64,000 nucleotides of DNA, taken from Anaeromyces robustus (Eukaryota; Neocallimastigomycota; Neocallimastigomycetes; Neocallimastigales; Neocallimastigaceae). Shown one piece after another: positions 23,734 to 36,307 of this stretch (position 1 is the stretch's first letter; each line of letters opens with the position of its first letter). Both the position numbers and the translations under genes were made by a program. The stretch is from the NCBI GenBank assembly GCA_002104895.1, contig MCFG01000063.1, positions 138,501 through 202,500 on the forward strand. Reading direction: 5' to 3'. The notes below the pieces were generated by a model. That model ran no database searches. It worked only from the letters and a program-made list of their open reading frames with translations, and was not told where the DNA came from.

Positions 23734-26240
23734 AATAAAAGTAGTTATTATAAATAAATAAATAAATAAATATAATAAAAGTCATTTTAAAAGTATAATA
23801 TTATTATTTATTATTTTATTTATTATTTTGTTTATTATTTTTTTTATATGTGAACATTCAATATAGGAATTACCCAAAATATTATATACCATATCAAAGA
23901 TACATAATTTATATACAGTTTAAAGATAATACAATGTAAAGATAATGTGTCAATATTCCATAAATAAATTATTTCTGTTAATTGAAATGATGGAAATATG
24001 AAAAACTTATTAATTATCTCTGATTTATTTTTATTATTTTAAATAATAATATTATTATTTTAATTAATTAATTAATTATTATTTATTATTATTTATTATT
24101 ATTTATTAATATAAATATTAATGTCCGTTATTATATAATATTAATTTAATATATGACTAATATTATTTTTTAATTTATTTAATAATAATATCATAAAAAA
24201 TATCATAATAATATCATAAATTAATAATTAATTTTTACAAATAATTTTATTGAATTAAATCATTATTTAAATCATTATATATATTAATATATTTGTTAAA
24301 TATATAATTATTATAATGTTTAATAAACAATTATATACTTTCATATATATTTTGAAGTAATTATTCCTATATATTTATATATATTCATATATATTATCAA
24401 TATTATTTAATAAAATTTTTATTTTTTATTTTTTATTTTTTTTTTTTCTATTTTCATTTTATCATAAATTTATATTTTCATGTTAATATTATTAATTATT
24501 AATTTGACATAATATTAATTATTAATTTTTTTTAATATTCATTATTCATATATAAAATATTTAAAATATTTAAATTTAATTAAATTAATCTAATAATAAT
24601 AATGTCTTTAGCATAAACCAACAGAAATTCATAAAAAAAAAAGAAAAAAACCTTTTTCATGAAAAATAGTCAAATTAATAATACATAAAATATAAAAAAT
24701 ATAAAAAATATAAAAATAAAAAAATTAAAAATAAAAAAAAAAGAAGAAAATCTCATATTAATTAATATTAATATTGTATTAATCAATAAACTTTTATTTT
24801 GATAATATTATCTAAATTTACTTTGATAATATTAATTATTAATTATTAATTATTAATTATTAATTATAAATGTTACATCAATTATCAATTATAGTTTATT
24901 AAAAATATTAATTATCAAAGATTTAATTTAAATTATATCGGTTTAGTTTATGTATTTCTTTTTTTATTTTATGATGAAGATATTTATTTATGATATTTTA
25001 TATATATATATATATTTGTTTTTTTTTTTATAATTAAAGGATTAAAATAATAAAAGTAATGTAATAATAAAATAAAATTAATAATAATTATTTTTATTTA
25101 ATTACAAAGTAGATTATGAATCCTCAGCAAGCAAAGAGACTAAAAAATATAATAATAAAATTAATAAATAATTAATTTTAACAAAGAAAGAATTTATCCC
25201 CATTTTATGAGACAAAAATATATTAAAATGACTTCATAAAGTTTATTTTTTTTTTAATATATAATGAAACTTATAATATAAAAAATTGAAACTTTGAATA
25301 ATGATTAATAAATAATTATAGATAATAATAATAATAATAATAATAATTGATAATAATAATAATATGAACTATTGTAATAATAGATAATAATAATAATAAT
25401 AAATAATAATAATAATAATAATAATAATGAATAAATAATAATAATAAAGTAATAATGATAATAATAATGAATAATTGAATAATGAATAATAAATAATAAT
25501 AATGAATAAATAATAATGAATAGTAATAATAATTAAAAAAATAATAATAAATAAATAATAATAAAAATAAATAATAACTATTGTAATAATGATAGAACAA
25601 CTATTATAATAAACAATGAATATATTATTTAAAAGCAAAAAAAAAAGTTTTTATTTCATATAATAAAAATTATTTTAAAATACAACTTTAATATTATATA
25701 AAATAAATACATTTTTAATTATAAATAAAAGTCCTTTAGTCATAATTATTTTAATAAATATACATATTATTATTTATTATTAAATGAAAATCTAAGAATT
25801 GTTATAATATCTTTAATCTTTATATATTGAATGAAGAAAATATATTAGAAAGACAAACATATAGAAATAGAATATGAAAAGATGTATAATCTAAATATTT
25901 AAAGTTCTATGAAAAAAAAAAAAACTCATCCTTTTAGAAATAAAGTCTTTAAAAACTTCATTTAATTAAACATTTTAGAATAAATATTTATATCTTCAAA
26001 TTGTTAATTCAAAGTATTCAAACTCTTCATTTTCATTAACATAATATTGGATAAAAACTATTTTTTTTTATTTTATTCTATAAATAGAAAAACATTAATG
26101 TATAAATAAAAGATATTTATAATATATGTCAATGTTGTATATATCATAAATATTATACAACATAATAACATTTAATTTGTAAATATTATAAACAATTATA
26201 TACTAGTAACTTTTTATTAATTATTTAATTTTACTTTTTA

Positions 26241-26271
<31 letters not shown>

Positions 26272-26326
26272 TTACCTATTTCACTGTATGATAATACATA
26301 AAAACAATATATCCATACTAACTCTT
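19585..26326. other. AT desert, no gene seen
   Basis: Nearly 7 kb of A+T with AAAT/TTTA arrays (about 20905-21050, 21300-21340, 21755-21790, 23700-23770), TATTA runs (about 23020-23090), and an AAT-rich stretch at 25316-25600. Reading frames here encode only simple sequence. I see no intact or broken gene. Confidence 0.55.
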
Positions 26327-26430
26327 AATTCTTAATAAAGAATTAAAGTATAATTGATTTATCCTATTCTACTTGGATCGATAATAGGATTGGTATTTGC
26401 TCTACTAGACTGTTCTACCTGTGTTACCGG
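26327..26430 (+). repeat. Dispersed repeat, copy A (hairpin plus CCTATTCYACTTGG motif)
   Basis: Begins AATTCTTAATAAAGAATT and continues AAAGTATAATTGATTTATCC then TATTCTACTTGG. It matches 59427-59520 in the same order, and the minus strand of 63223-63268, with a few substitutions. The similarity fades after about 100 bp. Confidence 0.65.
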
Positions 26431-26500
26431 GATTAACGTTTCTTGGAGAGGTTGGTTTTGTTTTGAATTTATTAAACAATATATATGTTATATTGTCTTT

Positions 26501-26538
26501 TACAGCTCTATTGAATGATATCATTCAATAGAGCTGTA
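26501..26538. repeat. Perfect 38-bp palindrome
   Basis: The 19-bp half TACAGCTCTATTGAATGAT is followed at once by its exact reverse complement, with no spacer. Its base composition is richer than the surrounding A+T. Confidence 0.9.
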
Positions 26539-26929
26539 GATCACAATAAAAATGGAGATTTTGTATATGTATCAGAATCAGTCTGACACTTATACAACTA
26601 TTTCCATTATTTTTTTATATGAATAATTGTCAGTTATTTTATTAATACTAAGGTTCTCTTTAATTAAAGAAAAAAATATAAATTCAGTACCTATTAACAA
26701 TTTTTTCATTTCTATTATTAGAACCCTAAAGGATCGATATTACATATACTATTGTTCCAATTATTAAAACTACATTTATAACTCATAACAATATTATTAA
26801 TTTTTTTTATTATGTACACTATAATTATCACTGGACACCTATAAACTATTAAAAAGATTATCTAAAAAATAAAAATAAAAAATAAAGTTTCTATCTAAAT
26901 CGAAGAAATGGTTAATACAAAAATTTTTA

Positions 26930-28010
26930 AATAGGAAATAATTAAAATAAACCAATGGTCAATTCTTTGATAACTATCACTATAGAAACAGCATGAACAA
27001 CAATTAGGACAAATGATATTAATTAATTTGTCAGCTTTAACTAACTCTAATATCAATTTTATATCCAAATCTTGCCCAAAATATTCACCTAAAAAACCTT
27101 TACTATATTCAGGAAATTCTAAGATTTAAACTTTAAGTAATTTCTTGAATTTTCAAAATTATTCATTTTATAAATTTTAGCTTTAACTTATTTATCATTG
27201 TTCATGTCCCTCTCCCAATAGAAGTTCATAATTTCTTTAGGTAGAGGATGAAATAATATTGTTTAATTTATTTAAATTCTATTCTTTATCTTTTCGACGT
27301 TGACGCCCTTGAAGCCACTCGGAGTGTTCTTATTGTTATTATACCAATTGAGAAGAATCCGAAAGAATATATTTTACAATTGGCATAACAACAGTAAAAA
27401 AATACGATAGACCCACAATATCCGGAACAGGAAACTCGGATGAACCTTTGAAAAGTTGTCCATGCCATTGACTCCGTCCCTCATCCATACCTAGTTTATC
27501 AAATGCATAACCACCCATCAAGGAAAGTGTTAAGCATCAAGTAATATATATTATTTTCATAATCTTCGTCTGAGTCCTCAGAAAATCCCAGTGATTTAGT
27601 TTGATTAATTACGGTGAACTTCAAGTATAAGTCAACATTGTGTTTAAAAAAAGTATCTCTATTCTGTTCAATGGCCTTACAATTGAATATCTAATGGGAG
27701 AAACTTTGCATTTTTTTCATCACAGTAAGGGCAGCAGCACGTAGGAAAGCTTTTTAAGAGAAGACTTATCTTTAAGTAGAAACTTATAGTTAAATTGAAA
27801 ACCGCTGGCGTATTCTCATAATCCAGAAGAACCCCAGTTGGGTATTAGGGATTAGGTATGATAAAACAAGATCCTGTATATCTTTGGAAGGTCCATATTT
27901 ACATTCCAAGTATATAGAAGCTCTTTTAGAAGAATTCTTTCTTCCCATATTATCGGTATTTTAAATTACTACTCGCCCCTTTTAGGTTCAAATAAGACTA
28001 AAACCAAAAA
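26930..28010 (-). pseudogene. Decayed protein-coding region, family not recognised
   Basis: Coding-like fragments lie in different minus-strand frames, broken by stops and shifts. In order they are: one with KNSSKRASIYLECKYGPSKD (about 27940-27800); one with a Cys cluster TCCCPYCDEKNAKFLPLDIQ (about 27745-27690); one with KAIEQNRDTFFKHNVDLYLK and GFSEDSDEDYENN (about 27680-27540); one with GGYAFDKLGMDEGRSQWHG (27521-27339); and one with ICPNCCSCCFYSDSYQRIDH (about 27110-26960). Composition is far more balanced than the neighbouring desert. The paired Cys clusters could be metal-binding, so a transposon-encoded or zinc-finger protein is possible, but I cannot name it. Boundaries are approximate. 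Confidence 0.45.
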
Positions 28011-28351
28011 AGCCCAATCTATATTTAATAGAGGATTATTTTGGAGTCTTGGACACAAATCTATCAACCCTAACCCATATACCTATTCCATTTCTTGCGA
28101 ATTTTTGGTTCATTCCCTTTTCAGCGATTTGTGCTATAGCTCAAATTCGTCGTTTCGATAAGTGGGGAAAATCTTCTTGTATTATTAAAGAACTAATCAC
28201 AAATATTCCTACCATGCCTTATTATTATTCATGGACTAAAGAATCTCGTATCCTAAAAAAGAAATTAACAGATCTTACAAAAGAGAAAATTATTGATAAG
28301 TATAAAACTAGAGATGTGCTAACAAAAAAAAAAAAAATCAGAAAAATTTAA
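28007..28351 (+). pseudogene. Coding-like fragment on the opposite strand, unknown product
   Basis: The open frame from about 28007 to 28351 includes KPNLYLIEDYFGVLDTNLST, a hydrophobic segment IPFLANFWFIPFSAICAIAQ and a charged end (KLTDLTKEKIIDKYKTRD) running into poly-Lys from an A-tract. The first ATG is at 28049. Composition is balanced. It may be the end of an element whose other part is the minus-strand relic next to it, or an independent small membrane protein. No family is recognised. Confidence 0.35.
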
Positions 28352-28437
28352 AAATGAATTAAATTTGTTATTTATATATATATATATATATATATTATTT
28401 TTTTGTAATTTTTTTTTAAAATAAAACAATTGTTTTT

Positions 28438-28640
28438 AGGATTAAAATAAAACCATTTCTTTTCCTGTTTTATTTTATTTTTAGGATTAAAGTAAAACCA
28501 TTTTTTTATCTGTTTTATTTTATTTTTAGGATTAAAGTAAAACCATTTTTTTATCTGTTTTATTTTATTTTTAGGATTAAAGTAAAACCATTTTTTTATC
28601 TGTTTTATTTTATTTTTAAAATCAAAATAAAACCATTTTT
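28438..28640. repeat. 45-bp tandem repeat, about 4.5 copies
   Basis: Units begin AGGATTAAAGTAAAACCATT at 28438 (variant), 28483, 28528 and 28573, with a degenerate partial copy from 28618. The middle copies are almost identical. The spacing is exactly 45 bp. Confidence 0.9.
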
Positions 28641-28765
28641 TTTAATTAATTATAACAATATCATTAAAATTTATATATATAATATAAAAAAAAATAAAAA
28701 AAAAATAACGAAAAAAATTACTATATTAAATATTTGAATGTAGTAAAGTATTTCAAACACATTCG

Positions 28766-28815
<50 letters not shown>

Positions 28816-29315
28816 AAATAGTTTATTATTTTTAATTAATAATTTGCATTTAATTTAAATTATAAATACATATTATATTTTTTTTTAATATTAATATTTC
28901 GTATTATTTTTCTTTTATATTTTAGATTTTTTTAAATATAATATTTAATAAGTAAATATAATATTATTATATTAATTGAATGATAATAATGATATCATTA
29001 TTATTAAATTTATAGGATTATCAAAAATTATATAATAATTTTTGAAATTTTAAAAAATATTATATAAAATAATAATATTTAATATTATCATTATTATTAT
29101 TATATAATATTAATATTATGATAAATGATGATGATATTATTATTTTTTTTTAATATTATAATCATAATGATATTATTAACAATAATAATAATATCATTAA
29201 TCATTAATCATTTAATCTATTAAATAATCATTAAATAATAACATTATATCTTTTTTCCTTATTATATTATATTTTATTATATTATAATTTTATTCCTTTT
29301 TTATTTTCTATTTTC
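28641..29315. other. AT-rich intergenic region
   Basis: Contains a 41-T run (28767-28807) and many short TAATAT/ATTATT words downstream of the muramidase gene. No gene seen. Confidence 0.6.
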
Positions 29316-30329
29316 TTAACAATAGTTATTAATGTATTTTTCTCTGGCATCACAACGATTCATCCAACCTTGTAAATATTGTCTTAAATTAGAATTGTTA
29401 GCAACAGCATCTTTAAAATCTTGACGACTAATACTATTTAATAAACGAGCATAAGTTTTACTATCTCTATTACCAATTGGATTATTAGCAACAACTTCTT
29501 TAGTTCTATATGGACCATTTAAGGAATAATCAAGACATACAAAGTAAGCAGGTTGTGGAAGATTAGTACAACCAGCAATAGAACCAAATAATTTTTCATA
29601 AAGATTAGCTGTACCTTCTTGGAATTTATCTTTATTTAAATCATATGCACATTTAACAAATAATACGGAATTATAACTACATTTATTAAGAGCATAATTA
29701 TAATAACTTCTATTCGTCCAACCAGTTTGTGGGGTAACTCCCATACAAGTATAACCAAGTTGACCTTGATACCAATTACCTGGATCACCACTCATATTTT
29801 GACATCCTCCTTCATTTTGGAATATTTGAGGTAAAGATTCATAAGCTTTAGATTTGCCTGATTTAGTAGCATTTGGATTTCTAACCGTTGGACATGAAGA
29901 AGTAACCGTACCACCACCAGTAGTACCACCAGTAGTACCACCAGTAGTACCACCTGTACTTTTATTACTATTTGGAATACAAAGTTTAACATTATTACTA
30001 CCAGGACATTCAGCGGTATTAGCTAAATAATTTTTATTTAAATTACAATTTTTAGTATTTATACAAACACCAGGGGTTTTAAGAGTTTCTCCTGTAGTAA
30101 GTTTAGTAACTGATTTAATACAACAAATAACATCATCTGGATCATTTGGACATGGCCAATTTGGATAACTACCAGCATATCTTTCATATTTAGCCGTTTG
30201 TCCAGTACTATTACAAGAATATTTTGGGACACAAACTCCTTGTTGACTTCCCTTATAACATGGTTGATCAATATAAGCAAAAACTGGGGAAGCTAAAAAA
30301 ATAGATAATAATTTGAAATTAAAACGCAT
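29316..30329 (-). CDS. Secreted GH108-like N-acetylmuramidase (lysozyme) with Cys-rich N-terminal modules, 337 aa
   Basis: It likely cleaves peptidoglycan outside the cell. A signal peptide (residues 1-18, ending PVFA) leads to two small Cys-rich modules (about 24-70 and 88-118) ending in ICCIK and KLCIP. A Gly-Thr linker of TGG repeats follows (about 124-140), then the catalytic domain (about 146-337). NEGG (Glu173) followed by GDPGNW and MGVTPQTGW matches the E-G-G...D-x-G-x-x-T-x-x-G-V-T pattern of GH108. QYLQGWMNRCDAREKYI matches the family's C-terminal 'GWxNRxxxRxxY' region. Glu173 is the expected catalytic acid. GH108 enzymes are mainly bacterial and phage proteins, so horizontal origin is likely. 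The extra Cys residues suggest adaptation to secretion. The substrate is inferred from the family. Confidence 0.75.
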   Translation of the reverse strand: MRFNFKLLSIFLASPVFAYIDQPCYKGSQQGVCVPKYSCNSTGQTAKYERYAGSYPNWPCPNDPDDVICCIKSVTKLTTGETLKTPGVCINTKNCNLNKNYLANTAECPGSNNVKLCIPNSNKSTGGTTGGTTGGTTGGGTVTSSCPTVRNPNATKSGKSKAYESLPQIFQNEGGCQNMSGDPGNWYQGQLGYTCMGVTPQTGWTNRSYYNYALNKCSYNSVLFVKCAYDLNKDKFQEGTANLYEKLFGSIAGCTNLPQPAYFVCLDYSLNGPYRTKEVVANNPIGNRDSKTYARLLNSISRQDFKDAVANNSNLRQYLQGWMNRCDAREKYINNYC

Positions 30330-32828
30330 TTTTTTTTTTGTTTTTGTTTTATTTTACTTTTTTCTTTTTTATTTTATTTTTTTTAATAATTTATAATTAT
30401 TAAATATATATATTTATAATGATGAAAGAAAAAAAAGATATTTTTTTATGAAATTTCATCTCTATTTATATCTTTTTTTTTTCTTTTAATAATATTTATT
30501 TTTTTATTTATTTTTTAATTATAATCATATTTATTTTTCTTTAATTTTTTTTAATTATAATCATATTTATTTTTATTTAATATGAATTTAAATAATTATA
30601 ATTGATTTAATTTCTTTTTTTTATCTTTTTTTTTCATTTTTTTTACTTTTTTTTTCTATTTTTCTATATTTTATTTTGTTTTATTATATTTTATTTTATT
30701 ATATTTTTTTTTTTCATTACAAGATAAAAAATTATTGGTAGGAAAGTTTAAAAATTAATTGTTAAATCTCTAATTTAATTAAAATTTATAAAGATTAAGA
30801 TGAAATTTAAAATAGTAATAAATTTTAATTAATTATATAAAATTTTATTTACTATTAATAATAAAGAAAGAAAAAAAAAAGAAAGAAAGAAAAGATGAGA
30901 AAAGATAAAAAAAAGATTAAGTAATAAATAATTCTTTATTTTTTCATTATGTATATATATAAAACTTTTCATAAAAAAATTTTTTTATATTTATTTATAT
31001 ATCAATATTAATATTATTACTCATAGAGTTAAAAAAAACTTGATAAGTAATTTTATAATAAATTTTATTAAATATTAAAAATATTTAAAATTAAAGAATT
31101 TTCATACTCAATTAATTTAATTAAATAATAAATTATTATTAAATTAAATTAAAATAATTAAAATTATAAATTTAATTACAAAGATTAATTCTATAATTAT
31201 TATAATTATTATTAATTATAAAACTTTTTATTATAAAAATAATTAATAACAAGAAATAACTATTAATAAATATATTCTTTAATTATCTATATTTTTATAT
31301 ATAATATAATATTAATATTAATAATAATTATAAATATAAGATAAAAAAATAAAAAAAGAATATTAAAAGAAAAATGATTAAGAAACAAATTAAAGAAAAG
31401 TATTTTTGGTTAAATATTATAAATTAAGATATTATTTTAATAATTAATTTCTTTTTTTTTTATTTTTTTTTATTAAATTAATAGTTAAAACTTTAACTAT
31501 TAGTTATAAAGTTTTATAATTAATGAGTATTAACAATTTTTTATAAATAATTATTAATATATTTATTAATGTTAGACAATTAAAGAAAAAACAAAGGATA
31601 TATTTAAAGAAAAAAAAATATAAAGTAATTTATATGGGTAACATATAAAATTTTTTCCTGTATTATATATATATATTTAGTTTTTTTTTTATATAAAATG
31701 ATAAAATTTATTACTTTAATATTAATTATCATTAAAAGATTAAATTTTTTAAATTTTTTAGGTTTAAGATTAAAGATGATTTATTAAGTAAATATTTTTT
31801 TATTATAGATACTATAAAATAATAAAAAATATATAAAAAAAATTTTATAGAATTTTTATGAGAAAATTTATTATAATTTTTTTGTAATAAATAAACCATT
31901 AATAGGTATTAAAATAAAAAAAATTGTTATTAATTAATAATAAATTTATATATATTTTTGTAAAATAACCAAAGATGATTAATTAATAAAGAATTATAAC
32001 AAAAATTAAATATTAAATTTGATAATATAACAAATATTAAATATTAAATTTTTTTGATAATATAACAAATATTAAATATTAAATTTTTTTGATAATATAA
32101 TAAAATGAAAAATGAATACTAATTATTTCTGAACGTAATGATATCAATTTATTAATTTTTTCTTCATCCATTTTATTATCATTATTACTATAATTTGAAT
32201 TCGTATATTCTAAAATATGATCATTAATAAAACAAAAATATATCATATTGTATAGAACATTTATTCAAATAAATGAATGTTTTAAATGATTATTAATATT
32301 CACATAATTAATAATAATAATATAATAAGCATAATAATTGTTTCATAAAATGAAAGAAAAACAATAATAAAAAATATTATTAATAATTTTCTTTTATTTA
32401 ATTATATTAATTAGTTAATAGATTAATTACAATATAAAAAAAGTCTTTTTATTATTTTATGATTCATACTCTAATTATGTTACAAGATTTCAATATATAT
32501 TTTTATTTGTTTTTTATTTGTTTAACTGTTTTTATTTCATTAATATTTTGTTTCATTTTGTAATGGGAAAATTTATTATTATATAAATAAATAAATAATT
32601 AATTAATTAAATAATTAAATAATTAAGTATGTATATAATAATATAGTTTATTTGAATAATATATTCCAAGATTTCATATATTTTTTTTATTTATTAACAT
32701 TATTTTTTTATTTCAACCGTTACATTATTTCAATTTTTATTGTTACATTATTTTTATTTCAATTGTTACATTATTTTTATTTCATTTATATTTTGTTTCA
32801 ATTTGTATTTGAAATATTTCTTATTATA

Positions 32829-32903
<75 letters not shown>

Positions 32904-34407
32904 AAATAAATAAATAGTTTATATGAACATAGATTCTAATTTAAAGATATAAGATTTTTTTAAAAGAAAAAATGATTTAATTTAAGTAATATTTGTGTAA
33001 CCTTTATCTATTATTCTCTGGTGAAATCAGAATATTAATTGATATTCTTTTAATTAATAGAGTTACTATTTATTGACAAATTTAATAAATTAATTTTTTT
33101 TTAAAAAAATTTTTTTTAATAAAATGTGTTTGTTAGTATCCCATAAATAATATATTATTATTATAATATATAATAATAAGATAAATCAATAATAAAAATG
33201 AATAGTATATAATGTTAATAAAGATTTATTCTTTCATATAATAATTATTATACTATTAAATATAATAATGATTAATTATACACAAAGCATAATTAATATA
33301 TTTATTATTTATAATTATTAATAATTGAAAGATATTCATCTTTATAATTGTAATATTAATATATTATAATTTATATATAAAATATAATAAAAAACTATTA
33401 GATTAAAACACATTATAACATATTTCTTTTATTGAATAAAAAATTGTACATATTATTATGTTTAATTTCTGCATTTCTTTTCCCTTTTTCCCTTTTTTCC
33501 TTTTTTTCCTTTTTTTCTTTTTTTTTTTTTAAAAAAATTCCAAATTTATGTCAAAAGAATATTTAAAAATAGAATAATCAAAGAAGAAATTAAAAAATTA
33601 TTATTAATTTAAGTTTTCTTTTTTTTTTTCTTTTTCTTTTTTTCTTTTTTCTTTTTTTTTTTTTTTTTTTTTTTGATTTTTTATTCTTTTTTAATTTATT
33701 AATTAATTATTAACTATAATAATTAATTAATTAATAATTCTAATATATTAAACTACATAATTTTTTTTTTCTTTTTTAAAAAATTTTAAAAAGAAAAAAA
33801 AATTAAATATATTAAAAATAGAATTGTATTATCTTTTATATTTTTTGTATTAAATTAATATTTTAAATATTTTTTTTATTTTATTTTTCTTTTTCTTAAC
33901 CTTTTTTTCTTTCTTATTTGAATAAAAAAAACGGTTAAGAAAAAAATTTTATTTATTTAAGCATAACAATATATATAATTGGAAATAAAATGAAATATAA
34001 AAAAAAACAATCAAAAAAAAACATGAAATAAAATATTTAAAACTTTTTAATTAATTTTATTATTTAATTGTGTAACCTTTGTTATAATTTGTCATCATTT
34101 TCTTTATATTTTGTTTTAAATTTTATTATGTTTTAATTTTATTTATTAATTTATTTATTTATTTATTTATATTTAATTTATTTATTTATTAATTTATTTA
34201 TTTATTTATTTATATTTAATTTATTTATTTATTAATTTATTTATTTATTTATTTATATTTAATTTATTTATTTATTTATTTATATTTAATTTATTTATTT
34301 ATTAATTTATTAATTTATTTATTTAATTATTATTTATTTATTAATTTATTTATTTATTTATTATTTATTTATTTATTTATATTTATTTATTTATTTATAA
34401 ATAAAAA

Positions 34408-34442
<35 letters not shown>

Positions 34443-36307
34443 AAATATATCATGCATACGTTAATTAAAAAAGAGGAAAAAAAAAAAACATAAAAACTGT
34501 TTCTTTTCTTTTTTTGTCTTTTTTTTTCTTTCTTTTTTTTTTTTTTTTTACCATTTTCATAAAAAATTATAATTTTTAAAATTTTTTAAAAAAATTTATA
34601 TTTACATAAATTTAATATGTATTATACATTAATCATTAAAAAAAAAATTTATATAAAGTTATTAAACTATGAAAAAAATAATAAAAGGTTTTTTATTCTG
34701 TATTCTAATTATTGGTTTTAATTATTTTTTTATTATTATTAATATTATTCTATTCATTATTATTAATTTGTACATTATTTTATATTATATTTTAATTAAT
34801 TATTAATTATAGATGATGATCTGGAAATTACTTAGTAGGCATTCTTTTTTCTTTTATACTGAAAAAATATTTATTTTTACTTATGTGTACATCAATATTT
34901 TTGTTTATGTTTAATGTTTATGTTTATGTTTATTATTTTTGCAACTTTTGTCTCTTTTTTTTTTTTATTTTATTTTATTTTGTAATAAAGGCTAAGTAAA
35001 ATATAAAAGGAAATATTTTTATTTTTTCCATGTTAATTTTATATTAATTGTTTTATATCCATGTTATGTTTTACATTATCAATATAAAAAAGTATAGAGT
35101 ACAAAATGTATACAGAAAGAAGTGGATATAGTAAATGTTTTAATTTTTTTTTTTTTTTTTTTGATCTACCATTATCAAAAAGTATTTGTATTTGTATTTG
35201 TTTTTTTACGTCAATGTTTATGTATAAATTAATCATTAAATAATAAAAAATATTATTAAAATAAAAATTATTATTATTATTATAATTATTATAATTATTA
35301 TCAATTATTATTATAAATAATAACAATTATCCTATATATATAATAAATATATATAATGAATATATATGTAATATTAATCTATATATTAAGTATTAATTAC
35401 GTATATAAAATTATATATCTAAAAAAGGTTTCATTTTCGATTTTAATATGATTAATTTTTGTATTTTTAGGTTATAGAAAAACAATATCTAAAATTATTT
35501 ATTAATAAAATAATAAATAAAATTACAATAGAATTAAATAATATAATAGAATTAATTATTATATATAGGATATTAAATAAATAAACCTTCTATATAAAGA
35601 AGGTGTATTGTAAAATTGTTCCAAAATTGCAAATACTAAAATTTTATTTGTTTTTGTTATATATTAAAAAAAAATTTTTTTTTTCATCTTTTCAATAATT
35701 TTAATTATTTATTTATTTATTTGATTTATATTCATTTATTTAATATATTTTATACTTTAATTAGTTAATAAAAAAATTTTTTTTAATATTTTTGTACTTA
35801 ATTTTCATTATCTACATTAAAACTTTATTAATAAAAATTTTTCATTTAATTCCATTTTTTTTTTTTTCATTAATTTCAAATGAAAACTTTTTTACAAATT
35901 TATTTTATTGTATCATATTAAAAAAATATGATACAATAAAATAAAATAAAATTATAATTGAATATAAATACTAAATATTTTCCTCTATTTTTTTTTTTTT
36001 TCTCATATTCCAAAAAAAAAAAAAAAATATTAAAAATAAAAAAATTAAAAAAGTATTATAATACTTTTTTTTTAATTTAATTAACATAAAAGGAAATAAA
36101 ATAAAACAAAATAAATAAATAAAAATAATAACAAAAATAAAAATAAACAAAAAAAAAAAATAAAACAAAAATAAAAAATTAAAAATAGACAAAATAAATA
36201 ATAATAGAAATAAAAAAATAAAAACAAAATCAAAAATAAATTAAAAAAAAAATAAAACAAAAATAAAATTATATATTCTAGTGAAATAAAATAAATTAAT
36301 AATAAAA
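30330..36307. other. AT-rich intergenic region, 6 kb
   Basis: No gene recognised on either strand. It contains AAAT arrays (about 32831-32912), a TTTA array (about 34140-34395), several T-runs and a perfect 21-bp hairpin at 35899-35945. Frames here encode simple sequence only. The last 350 bp are A-rich with AAAATA/AAACAAA words, which probably include the CotH gene's promoter and leader. Confidence 0.55.
35899..35945. repeat. Perfect 21-bp hairpin with 5-nt loop
   Basis: The left arm 35899-35919 ends TTGTATCATATT; the right arm 35925-35945 begins AATATGATACAA. The spacer is AAAAA. It lies about 360 bp upstream of the CotH start. Confidence 0.8.

Noticed and set aside
25316-25638. Overlapping minus-strand frames rich in Tyr, Leu and Ile
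   Set aside because: Both are frames of the same AAT/AATA low-complexity DNA.
27286-27468. 60-codon minus-strand frame with aromatic residues
   Set aside because: It overlaps the more protein-like GGYAFDKLGMDEGRSQWHG frame and reads as its shadow.
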